DNA of 64,000 nucleotides, from contig OW386285.2 in assembly GCA_936432065.2 (NCBI GenBank), positions 30,993,920-31,057,919 of the forward strand, read 5' to 3'. Under the pieces are notes generated by a model. The model made no database searches. It worked only from the letters and a program-made list of their open reading frames with translations, and was not told the origin of the DNA. The number at the start of each line of letters is the position of its first letter. Within the stretch, counting starts at the first letter, position 1. Source of the stretch: Rutpela maculata. Lineage: Eukaryota; Arthropoda; Insecta; Coleoptera; Cerambycidae. A program made the translations under genes and the position numbers. This document shows, piece by piece, positions 55,562-64,000 of the stretch.

Positions 55562-57413
55562 CAGGGTGATTCTTTTAAGGCGGCCATTAGAATATTTCCC
55601 ACTTGCAGATGAGATAGCCATTTGAGATTTGGTAGCCTAAACTAGTCGACCATTGCGAGTCCGAAAATAATAATTTCAAAATGGCTGCACTTCCGGAAAT
55701 ACCGGAAGGCGATACCAACTTGCTTATTTTAAATGGAACACCCTATATATTTTCGACTTTTCGAAATGATCATAAAATTCTGAGTCAAAACACACCCTAT
55801 ACCTAAACCGAGCAGTTTCTGAGATATTTGACATTTTATAAAAAATTTGACAGGTGCAACGGTTTGCAAGAACCGTTATGACTTTCTTCGTGTAGGAGAT
55901 CCTTATTTGCTCTTTGGTACGTTGAAAGAACACAAGATGAGCTACTCTCTACAAAAAATAGATTCCAAAATAGTATACCAAGTGTTTTATTTTTCACATT
56001 ACATTTTGTAAAATTCAAACCTCAAAAACTTTTTTATTATAAATGGAACACCTTGTATTTTTTTACATCAAATTATGTTAAATTAAATTCCCTTTTTTCT
56101 AGTATAAGCATTGTTGGGGTTAAAGTTACAACTTTTCAAAATATTGGCGATTTCCTTAAATGTCCAAGAATTTTTGGTAAAAATTGCTATCAACTTACTC
56201 ATGATTAGAAACAATCATTAATGTCAGTCATTTTTTTTTGTTAAAAAATGCCAGCACGTTTAAATTACACCCACGAAGACTTTTAGATTTGTTTATTATT
56301 TATGGAGAATATGATAAAGTAATAATACCAAGTAACACCAACATGTAACACATTTGCTACTCGGTACCCACTTTATTGTTTCAATTAATTGTTTCATAGG
56401 CTTCTACATTTTTTTGGATAAACTATAATTTTCAACAAAAATTTGCGAATAATTCAAAAAGTACATGTGTTAGAAATAGGACATGCTGATATAAGTCCAC
56501 CTCAAATTTAATTCAACATCGATTGCCATAATAAAATTTGGCACATGCCATTTGACAGAGCCAAATGTTCTAAAATTATCCAATATGCATTTTACAGTGT
56601 ATGGTGGATGGTTTCTGTTCTTGTGAATATCGAGTAGCAAATGTGTAACATGTTCTTGGTATTACTTTATCACATTCTCCATAAATAATAAACAAGTCTT
56701 CGTGGGTCTAATTTAAACGTGCTGGCGTTTTTTAACATAAAAGAATGACTGACATTAATGATTGTTTCTAATCACGGGTAAGTTGATGGCAATTTTTACT
56801 AAAAATTCTTGGACATTTAAGAAAATCGCCAATATTTCGAAAAGTTGTAACTTTAACCCCTCTAATGCTTATACTCGAAAAAAGGGAATTTAATTTAACA
56901 TAATTTGATGTAAAATAATACAGGGTGTTCCATTTGAAATAAAAAAGTTTTTGAGGTTTGAATTTTACAAAATGTAATGTGAAAAATAAAACACTTGGTA
57001 TACTATTTTGGAATCTATTTTTTGTAGAGAGTAGCTCATCTTGTGTTCTTTCTATGTACCAAAGAGCAAATGAGGATCTCCTACACGAAGAAAGTTATAG
57101 CGGTTCTTGTAAACCGTTGCACCTGTCAAATTTTTTATAAAATGTCAAATATTTCAGAAACTGCTCGGTTTAGGTCTAGGGTGCGTTTTGACTCAGAATT
57201 TTATGATCATTTCGAAAAGTCGAAAATATATAGGGTGTTCCATTTAAAATAAGCAAGTTGGTATCGACTTCCGGTATTTCCGGAAGTGCCGCCATTTTGA
57301 AATTATTATTTTCGGACTCGAAATGGTTGACTAGTGTAGAGTACCAAATCTCAAATGGCTATCTTATCTATAATGGGAAATATTCTAATGGCCGCCTTAA
57401 AAGAATCACCCTG
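55562..57413. mobile_element. 1.85-kb palindrome with concentric CAGGGTG boundaries
   Basis: The ends CAGGGTGATTCTTTTAAGGC and GCCTTAAAAGAATCACCCTG are perfect inverses, flanked by TATATA and TATAT. Inside lie further inverted boundaries: AAATGGAACACCCTATATA (55731) against TATATAGGGTGTTCCATTT (57227), and AAATGGAACACCTTGTAT (56041) against ATACAGGGTGTTCCATTTG (56919). The arms match for about 800 bp around a centre of about 250 bp (56370-56625). Two pairs of open frames, one in each arm, give nearly the same peptides because of the symmetry; no family is recognised. Confidence 0.8.
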
Positions 57414-57605
57414 TATATTATTATAAAATATATACGTTAATAAAATGTATAAATAAAAAAAAATATGTAAAGAATAAAATTTTGCAAGATTTCTATTTAA
57501 GTATAAATGATAAAAATTAAAAAAATATATATTTTTTTAATTTAAATGATAATAACTTTTTCATTTACTGATTGTTTTATTAATTTTTTTTCAAAACAAT
57601 AGCTA

Positions 57606-58654
57606 GGGGCGAGCGTAGAGGCGACTTCAATGTGAATATCAGTCGATATTCCGTTGAAGCAACGTCGAGCGCGGTTAGTACTTGGATGGGTGACCCATCT
57701 TGGGAAATACAGCGTTCTCGTCCCACCTTCTAGCGGCTTGTATATCAGTGTATACACGGAAGCAACGTAATTTTAGACGAGGATTACGTAGTGGATATAC
57801 CATCCTTCGGAGGGGATGTAAAGGAGGCGGTCCCTTGTCTATTAAAATGTTAGGCAAGTAAAAGATCCCTACTCTTCTTAAGGGAAGAAGTTCGGCAAAA
57901 TTTCCAGGTTGGGGGTAGCTCGTCTCCTGGCGTCGCACAGTGGAAAAAAAAAGCCTTTTTTGGACAAAAATCTGCCTACAAGTCAAATCTCTTAATCAAT
58001 TTTGATCTACCTTGGCTTAAAATGTAGGTTATTGGCTACATTTTCAGAGTATACTGCCTAAATTGCAAACCCTGATTTCCTAACCTCAAAAAATGTATCA
58101 AATATGACTCACTTTTTTCTATTTCTACAAATCGAATCTTGATCGATTTTGACAATCCTGGGCTTAAAATGCAGATTATTAGCTACCCTTTCAGTGTATA
58201 CTGCCTAAATTTTGAACCCCCATTTCCTAACCTCAAAAAATGTACCAAATATGAGAGTAATCACTTTTTTCTATTTCTACAAGTCAAATCTTGATAAATT
58301 TTGATAATCCTGGGCTTAAAATGCAGATTATTAGCTACCCTTTCAGCGTATACTGCCTAAATTATGAACCCCAGGATTGTCAAAATTGATCAAGATTTGA
58401 TTTGTAGAAATAGAAAAAAGTGATTACTCTCATATTTGATACATTTTTTGAGGTTAGGAAATCGGTGTTTGCAATTTAGGCAGTATGCTCTGAATGTGTA
58501 GCCAATAACCTACATTTTAAGCCAAGGTAGATCGAAATTGATTAAGATTTGACTTGTAGGCAGATTTTTGTCCAAAAAAGGCTTTTTTTTTCCACTGTGC
58601 GTCGGTGATAGGCCCTGGTAGCGGAAATAGGCCGACGTTAAATAGTTAAAAAAA
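57606..58654 (+). mobile_element. 5S-rRNA-derived SINE, interrupted by a Transib-type element
   Basis: The head (57625-57722) resembles 5S rRNA: GTTGAAGCAACGTCGAGCGC then GCGCGGTTAGTACTTGGATG and GGTGACCCATCTTGGGAA, i.e. the internal control region with boxes A and C. A unique body follows (CTTGTATATCAGTGTATACA; CCATCCTTCGGAGGGGATG; TTAAGGGAAGAAGTTCGGC), resuming after the insert as GGTGATAGGCCCTGGTAGCG and ending in a poly-A run at 58648-58658. The target duplication is CAATAGCTA, plus up to four shared A residues (57593-57605 and 58655-58667). Without the insert the SINE is about 380 bp. The 5S head plus A-tail and duplication place it in the 5S-headed SINE group (SINE3-like). Confidence 0.8.
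57937..58599. mobile_element. Non-autonomous Transib-type element with CGTCG duplication
   Basis: Termini CACAGTGGAAAAAAAAAGCC and its inverse ending CCACTGTG. It is flanked on both sides by CGTCG (57932-57936 and 58600-58604), a 5-bp GC-rich duplication of the CGNCG type known for Transib. The CACAGTG heptamer is also the form seen in Transib ends and in V(D)J recombination signals. The arms pair for about 190 bp. The interior holds three tandem units of about 149 bp (GGGCTTAAAATGCAGATTAT-type phrases at about 58013, 58162 and 58312). It has no transposase, so it must have been mobilised in trans. Confidence 0.75.
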
Positions 58655-58782
58655 AAAACAATAGCTAACGCTAACTTACTTTCCAAATTTCAATACAATC
58701 GGACTTTTCTTTCTTAAGTTATAGTGCTTACAAGAAATGTGACGGACGCACTATGGTCAATTTGCCAAAATTAGGAGGAAAG

Positions 58783-59632
58783 TATTAAAAAATAAAATTT
58801 ATCCAAAAATTAAAATTAATATATATGTCGATACCTGAATAACCGGACCATCAGAAACCAAAAAAATATTTTGTTTATGCCGCACGTGTTCATGGTGGTG
58901 ACGTTACATAGTAATTGGGTGGTTCCGCGGCAGATAATTTACCGCTAATATTCATCCAAGCAAGTTGTTTATTGTATCCAATATTATAAAAATGTTGTCG
59001 TGTGCTGTTAATACATGCCTTTAACTATCGAAAAAATGTCACGAGGTATGTGTCCTCCTGGGCAAAACCGTATTACCGATTTATTTCGCGGAAGCCTGCA
59101 TTTGCGCACTTATATTTGAGTTTTAAAAAAGTTTCACAAAGTTTCACCGAAATTTCTGTTGTATATCGTAGGTCAGTCTCCGTACTTTGGAACATATACT
59201 GAGAGTTTACTTTCTTGTACTTTTATTAGAAGATATTTAATTTTACTGCAGATGTTGTCATTTCCGTGAAGAGAAATTACCTGTTTGAATTCCTGCTGAA
59301 TGAAAAATTGTTAGCTGATGGAGTATGCGTAAGGACAGTCCACAGGATAATTGAATATATTGAACAAGAGAAAGAAGACTAGCGCGGGTTGTTAGGAGAA
59401 AATGAAGAACTTATTCAAATTATTAAGCTATTCTTATGTAATTTACTTAAACGCTGGCAGTCTTGCAAATTTAATGTGGCTTCGTTTAAAAAAAAACACT
59501 CTGGTTAGTTAAATGGAGAATTAAAATATGAGACTAATAAAGAAAATGTATGCGAGTCGTCGAAAAAAAGTTGTCACTATAAAGTATCATGCTCAGATTT
59601 ACGAAAATGCGTCTTTTGCAGATTTTATTATT
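58783..59632. other. Unassigned segment with possible decayed gene
   Basis: A plus-strand ATG near 58991 starts MLSCAVNTCL before a stop; an overlapping frame (59002-59202) continues NYRKNVTRYVSSWAKPYYRF. A later stretch (about 59280-59385) reads NYLFEFLLNEKLLADGVCVR and TVHRIIEYIEQEKED. The cysteine-containing start is vaguely THAP-like and the second piece helix-like, but neither is sufficient for a call. It could be the remains of a transposase or of a captured exon. Confidence 0.25.
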
Positions 59633-59814
59633 GGGTGTTCCAGTTAAAAAATTCTGACATTAGCTTGCTACCACTCTGTGAAACACCCTGTTGATTTGAA
59701 ACTAATTTTTGAATATTACTCTCTTCATCTCCCACAATATTTATCTGAGACATTTATTCTAATTTCAAACGGTTGAGGAGATATTGACTGCCCCCATGCT
59801 ACTGACTCACCCTG
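59633..59814 (-). mobile_element. Solo ~180-bp CAGGGTG module
   Basis: On the minus strand it starts CAGGGTGAGTCAGTAGCATG (59814) and ends AACTGGAACACCC (59633), the same two kinds of end that bound the outer ~180 bp of the palindromes at 28206-29851 and 55562-57413. Here the module stands alone. An internal CAGGGTGTTTCACAGAG (minus strand, near 59690) hints at a further nested boundary. Confidence 0.55.
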
Positions 59815-59957
59815 TATATATTTATGTATGTATTTTTTTATGCATCGTACCATAAATGTATCATATTTAAACAAAAATATACTTCTAAACAAAAATATAG
59901 CTAGAAATGAAGTGTTAATAATATTTTCCTCCTAAATATGGCAAATTGACCACTGTG

Positions 59958-59992
59958 GGACGGGCGGACGGACGGACGAACAGACGGACATT
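59958..59992 (+). repeat. Short GGAC-type microsatellite
   Basis: GGGACGGGCGGACGGACGGA followed by CGAACAGACGGAC within the right part of the interrupted tRNA-carrying element. Confidence 0.7.
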
Positions 59993-60115
59993 TTGAAAGT
60001 TGTTCAGAATTCGTTCACTAACATAATGATATGAAAATTTTTTCTCTACGAGCGATATTTACTGATTTAGAAATGTGCCGATCAAATACAATATACTTTT
60101 CGTCTTTGCGAAGAG

Positions 60116-61241
60116 TATAATAACGTGAGACCAGCTTAATAATAAAAGCGTCAGGTGCTTAGGGTAACAACAACATTTTTCTAATTTTAGGCAACAAAAA
60201 ATTATTAAAAGTAACCGAGAAGATGTAAATCACAATTTACGTTGTGTGGGCCATGCAAGTAATTATTATTTTTAATTGAATACCTCTATACACGCAGAGA
60301 AAATGGAGAAAAACGGATTTATAATTATTTATTAAGAAAATAGATTTTAGTAATAATTCGATGACTCGTCAAAATAATTTGTAAATGTTGTGGACAAGTG
60401 TTCAACGTTTTTCTGAGAGATGGCGGTATCATGTTAGAAATATGACCTCCAAAAGAAAGAATGAAATAAAAACGAGGGAATTTTTAATTTATTGCCATGA
60501 ATGAACGAATATCAGATAATTATTATTATTGTCTATTTATTATATTTTCTTTTATTTCGATCTTAACGTATTCATTGAAATGTTTAGTATCATTACACCG
60601 CTCACCTTTAATTCCAAAAGTATTGAGCCAAATATCCAAAAAAAGTCAGCGATATCAGTGACATTATTTATAATACGCAATCCTTGGTGCACTGGTCAAA
60701 CTCGCACTTGACCGGTAGTTATTTGAGGAAAATATAGACACTTTAATAAAAAAATGTCTTATAATTACTTATATTAATTTTTTGGGAATAGTCCCCTTTC
60801 ATCGGTATGAAAAATTAAAATATTTTTGGCAGTGAATTTCGGAATTATGACGAGATAATTAAATGCTTTGTACACTTAGAACTTAGAAAATATAGTTAAC
60901 AGTATTCCCTTACTTCATATATTTACTTATGTAATATTATATTATGGAGTTAAAGAACAGGATTTTAAGAGGTGCTTGACTGCATCAGCAAAGACGTTTG
61001 TGGACAACTGCCTTAATTGTATGCAAACTATGTTACGCTAGTTCTCCCCCTTTATTATTCCAGGTGGTACACTAAAAACGTAATTGCAGAACCACCCGTT
61101 AACAGTAATTAACTCAAACATCTACCCTTATTACTGTAAATGTAGTCACAAATTTTTAGAAATTGAGAATTTAATTAGAAACCCGAAAACTGCTCACAGA
61201 AAGAAAATAATGTCGTTGTCACAAAATATTGAGGCAATAAT
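60116..61241. other. Unassigned DNA
   Basis: No gene, RNA or repeat boundary recognised. Confidence 0.4.
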
Positions 61242-61375
61242 TACTTCCACATCCAGTAGAAGTATAGTAACGCAAAAAAAAAAATTGAAAATTTTTGTTC
61301 AAATAGGCTTAAAGTGTTATGAAACGTCGAGATTTTAAGTTTGAGCAAAAAAATTTCTCTCTGTCGGTGTTCCTT
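61242..61375 (-). mobile_element. HINE-like repeat family, copy J (3' fragment)
   Basis: Hairpin end CTTCCACATCCAGTAGAAGT, then CAAATAGGCTTAAAGTGTTA, GAAACGTCGAGATTTTAAGT and CTCTCTGTCGGTG, where it stops. It has the same breakpoint region as copy D, at the microsatellite. Confidence 0.65.
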
Positions 61376-61439
61376 CTGTGAATTGTTTTCTTCATGGAAG
61401 CTTTACCTATTAGTATATTACTTTTTGAATATTTCTATT

Positions 61440-62550
61440 AGTCGGGGGCCCTCCCTAGCTGTACGTGCACCCCCGCCCGATCCTTGGGGACAATGTTTTT
61501 CATAAAGATTAAAGCATTAGGAACAATTTAAGACATGTCCTAAAAAAAAATTGGCTGCACTTTCAAAATGGCGTCCGTTTAAAAAAAAATTGCAAATAAG
61601 GTTTTTGTCATTTAACACAAAAACTAAAAAAGATGGAGAAAAACTTTCTGCACAAAAAACAAAGTGCATAAAATTTTCTACAATTTTGTTCCTATACAAT
61701 ATTTTGATAGGAGTTAGATAAATGAGTCCAAAATTAAGAAAACATGGAAATTCTTATATCGGTAAATCACTTAGAGGAAATAACTGTGACAATTATTGTA
61801 AGGCGTATAATATAACTTTATATTATTAACATAACAAAAATAAAATAAACTGAAAAAAATTAATAATAATAATAATATTATAATTTGCAGACATTTATCT
61901 CGAAAACGGTAACAATGGTATCTGGAAAATTGTAACTCCTATCCAAGTATTCTATAGGGACAAAATTGTAGGAAATTGTATGCACTTTGTTTTTTGTGCA
62001 GAAAGTTTTTCTCCATCTTTTTTACTTTTTGTGTTAAATGACAAAAGCCATATTTGCAAATTTTTTTTAAACGGACGCCACTTTGAAAGTACAGCCAGTT
62101 TTTTTTTAGGACATGTCTTAAATTGTTCCTTAGGCTTTAATCTTTGTGAAAAACATTGTCCCCAAGGATCGTGGGGGTGCAAGGACAGTTAGGGTGGGCT
62201 CCCGTTACGTTTTATATTTAATTTTATATTTTATTTTAAGAGTTGAATCATTTATCTGGAAAATGGTAACTCATATCCAAATATTGTATAGAAACAAAAT
62301 TGTAGCAAATTTTATGCACTTTGTTTTTTGTGCAGAAAGTTTTTCTCCATCTTTTTTAGTTTTTGTGTTAAATGACAAAAACCATATTCGAACATTTTTG
62401 TTTTTAAACGGACGCCATTTTGAAAGTGCAGCCAATTTTTTATTTTTAGGACATGTCTTAAATTGATCCTTAGGCTTTAATCTTTATGAAAAACATTATC
62501 CCCAAGGATCGGGGGGGGGGCACGGACACTTAGGGTGGGCTCCCGTAGTA
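61440..62550. repeat. Three copies of a ~320-bp unit, inverted then tandem
   Basis: Unit 1 (minus, about 61440-61720), unit 2 (plus, about 61900-62210) and unit 3 (plus, about 62240-62550) share CAAAATTGTAG, ATGCACTTTGTTTTTTGTGC, AAAGTTTTTCTCCATC, AAACGGACGCCA, AGGACATGTCTTAAATTG and CCCCAAGGATCG with a G-run and GGGTGGGCTCCCG. Units 1 and 2 form a palindrome. Similar open frames of 60-106 codons in all three arise from the shared DNA. Each unit end is GC-rich, suggesting the terminus of an element such as a MITE. Confidence 0.7.
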
Positions 62551-63112
62551 TATGGATTTATGTTAATGAAAAACCTTAAAATCGAAACAAGTACACCACG
62601 TGTTAAAATTGTGTAAACATTTTGATTATCTTTATACATACTTACGAATATAGTTAGGTTCTGGACATTTCCGGGTTAATATTTTTACTTATTTTGTTAA
62701 AAAAAAACTATTGGTTTTTCAAAATCTTTAATAAAAGTTTGTGCCTATTTGTGCCAATTTAAAATATAAGTTTATATTTACCATGCGGCTAGACTAGTTA
62801 ATTTTACTTTTTTCATTTAGCTGATTATTTTTATTAATTTCTTTTTCCAGGATCTGGTTCTACTAATATTTTTTTGACAAGACGGGCTATGTATGATGTA
62901 ATGTAACAAGAAAAACATGGAAGATCGAATTCATTTCTTGATAATATACGTAGAAAATCGTACTGAATGTCCGAAAAATCGAACTTCAGATTTAAAAAGG
63001 AAATTATCTTATTTTGTGACAGATTTTAAAAAGAGATGGATGGAATCCAATAGAAAAGAAGATAGATTTCTTTAAAAAATAAAGTATGGTTAGGATTCAC
63101 AAAATATGCCCA
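62551..63112. other. Unassigned DNA
   Basis: AT-rich; nothing recognised. Confidence 0.4.
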
Positions 63113-63262
63113 CTGTGTGTCTGTAACTTTTTTTGTGCGCACGTTTACTCTGGAACCGTTTAAGATATTGACTTGAAATTTGGTACACGTATATATTTTA
63201 GGCGATTTCAAATATTATATTATTAAAGTTCCATAAACAATTATTCCCACATACAAATTTTA
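63113..63262 (-). mobile_element. HINE-like repeat family, copy K (internal deletion)
   Basis: TGTCTGTAACTTTTTTTGTG, GTTTAAGATATTGACTTG and GGTACACGTATATATTTTA join directly to GGCGATTTCAAATATTATAT and CCATAAACAATTATTCCCAC. About 400 bp of the family interior, including the G-rich segment, is missing, and so are both terminal motifs. Confidence 0.65.
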
Positions 63263-64000
63263 TATAACATGCTAGCAAAACGTGGGTGCCCAGCTCCTTA
63301 AAATTTGGGCGCCATATAGGAGCCGCCATCTTGATTCTTTCAGTTTTTTTTATTTTCCTGAAGGTTTGAGGTAAGTTCTTCCCTGCCTGAAAATTTCAAG
63401 TTCCTAACATGCTCGGAAATCAATAATAAACACATATAAAAAATCTCGTTTTTATTCATTCAATGATCATTCATTACATCTGGTTCGTTATATACACTTT
63501 TCGTTGTTTTCATGGCAATTCGTTATTGGGAGTGGGGGTAGTTTCAACCCCCGGAGGTGGGTTAGGCCACCTGTGGTCAATATTTACCTATTTTATTCGA
63601 AATGATAAAAAAAATTGACCGAACGGTCTTATTCTATACTTTTGTGCAGGATTCTTTGTCGGAATTGACATTGTCGTCACCAAAGCAGGGTTTTTTCATA
63701 CAGTCGCGGTCAGCGAATAATAAATTCCTGTCTGGTTGTTCTTACCTCCAATAATACAGACCACAGTTTGTCCCATTCCACTTTGCCAAAAGAATTAGGT
63801 AGTATATGAAACAATCATGCATAGGCAAATGACAGATGATAGATAAGTTGTTATAAATTCCATATTTTCTCTCTCGTAAAAAATTTGGTTGCTCAGGATA
63901 TATTAACCAAGACTGATAATGCTGGGACAATAAATAGGTCCGAATTTATAGTGCGCGACATAGATATAAGATAATTGTTTTATAATAGCCGGCTTATTCC
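63263..64000. other. Unassigned DNA
   Basis: It contains GAGCCGCCATCTTGATTC (about 63319), related to the CCGCCAT repeat at 54.6-54.9 kb, and a GC-rich hairpin-like GTTTCAACCCCCGGAGGTGG near 63541. No gene recognised. Confidence 0.35.

Larger units (their letters stand above)
55057..60115. mobile_element. tRNA-carrying element, copy 2, repeatedly interrupted
   Basis: The left end ATTATACTCTTCGTCGATTTG (about 55056), with TTATATAATTGTTACACATT, is the inverse of the right part of copy 1 (27508-28012). Internal phrases then follow in copy-1 order: TAATGTTAGTTTTTGGACAT, the tRNA-like block, AATAACTTTTTCATTTACTG (57550), and ACTTACTTTCCAAATTTCAA with GGACTTTTCTTTCTTAAG (58675-58720). The likely right end is CTTTGCGAAGAGTATAAT at about 60103. 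Insertions separate these parts: a retroposon (55266-55453), a palindrome (55562-57413) and a SINE (57606-58654). The section after 58740 has an inverted pair of its own (GGTCAATTTGCC at 58753 against GGCAAATTGACC at 59940). Confidence 0.6.

Noticed and set aside
55724..57252. Pairs of nearly identical 60-69-codon frames on opposite strands
   Set aside because: They are produced by the symmetry of the 55562-57413 palindrome.
57625..57722. Functional 5S rRNA gene
   Set aside because: Only the internal part of 5S matches, with many changes, and it continues into a SINE body with A-tail and target duplication.
57675..57986. 103-codon minus-strand frame
   Set aside because: It is antisense to the SINE and runs into the Transib-type element.
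58991..59202. THAP-domain protein start
   Set aside because: Only the first cysteines and spacing are suggestive; the following residues do not show the THAP pattern and stops intervene.
61517..62466. Several similar frames of 60-106 codons
   Set aside because: They arise from three copies of one non-coding ~320-bp unit; frames differ in start, stop and strand.

Overview
The window looks like AT-rich, gene-poor nuclear DNA of an arthropod, most likely an insect. The grounds are the repeat classes present: decayed LINEs including a Jockey-type and an RNase H-bearing fragment, a Penelope-like element, a mariner-type transposase, a Transib-type miniature element, Helentron/HINE-like non-autonomous copies, a 5S-rRNA-derived SINE, and two multi-copy orphan protein families that I know mainly from arthropod genomes. 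Long eukaryotic non-coding DNA with degenerate microsatellites and no operon-like gene packing rules out a prokaryote. I found no intact, clearly functional protein-coding gene, no functional RNA gene and no CRISPR array.

Layout. 1-8 kb: mostly unassigned DNA, a possible solo LTR (2.5 kb), a HINE-like copy (3.5-4.1 kb), a 36-bp minisatellite (6.5 kb) and a ~150-bp tandem repeat (7.1-7.9 kb). 7.9-10.3 kb: two snapback (inverted-repeat) structures, each enclosing a short coding fragment of an orphan family (an 'FHQD' C-terminal fragment and a cysteine-rich CXC fragment). 10.6-11.1 kb: broken mariner-type transposase. 11.6-24.5 kb: four large inverted repeats with arms of roughly 150-750 bp, several HINE copies and a ~175-bp tandem repeat. 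24.6-33.8 kb: remains of four LINEs, a miniature element that cut one of them, a tRNA-Thr-like module, and a 1.6-kb palindrome. 35-38.6 kb: a second copy of that miniature element and a Penelope-like element split by a small LTR element with its own direct repeats. 41-42.7 kb: a nearly full-length but frameshifted copy of the FHQD orphan family. 43-50 kb: degenerate tandem repeats, a 1.6-kb palindrome with stacked hairpins at its centre, a MITE and a LINE tail. 50-54.4 kb: a Foldback-like element whose arms are tandem repeats. 55-60.1 kb: a nested stack, with a tRNA-containing element interrupted by a short retroposon, a 1.85-kb palindrome and a 5S-derived SINE, the SINE itself interrupted by a Transib-type element with a CGTCG target duplication. 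61.4-62.6 kb: three copies of one ~320-bp unit in inverted and direct order.

The main theme is the density of long inverted repeats: about a dozen snapback structures in 64 kb, often at or around other insertions or coding fragments. Nothing here forms a pathway. The window is best read as a record of successive insertions, with the nesting giving relative ages. All boundaries were set by eye and may be off by several to tens of bases; family names rest on remembered motif patterns, not on searches.
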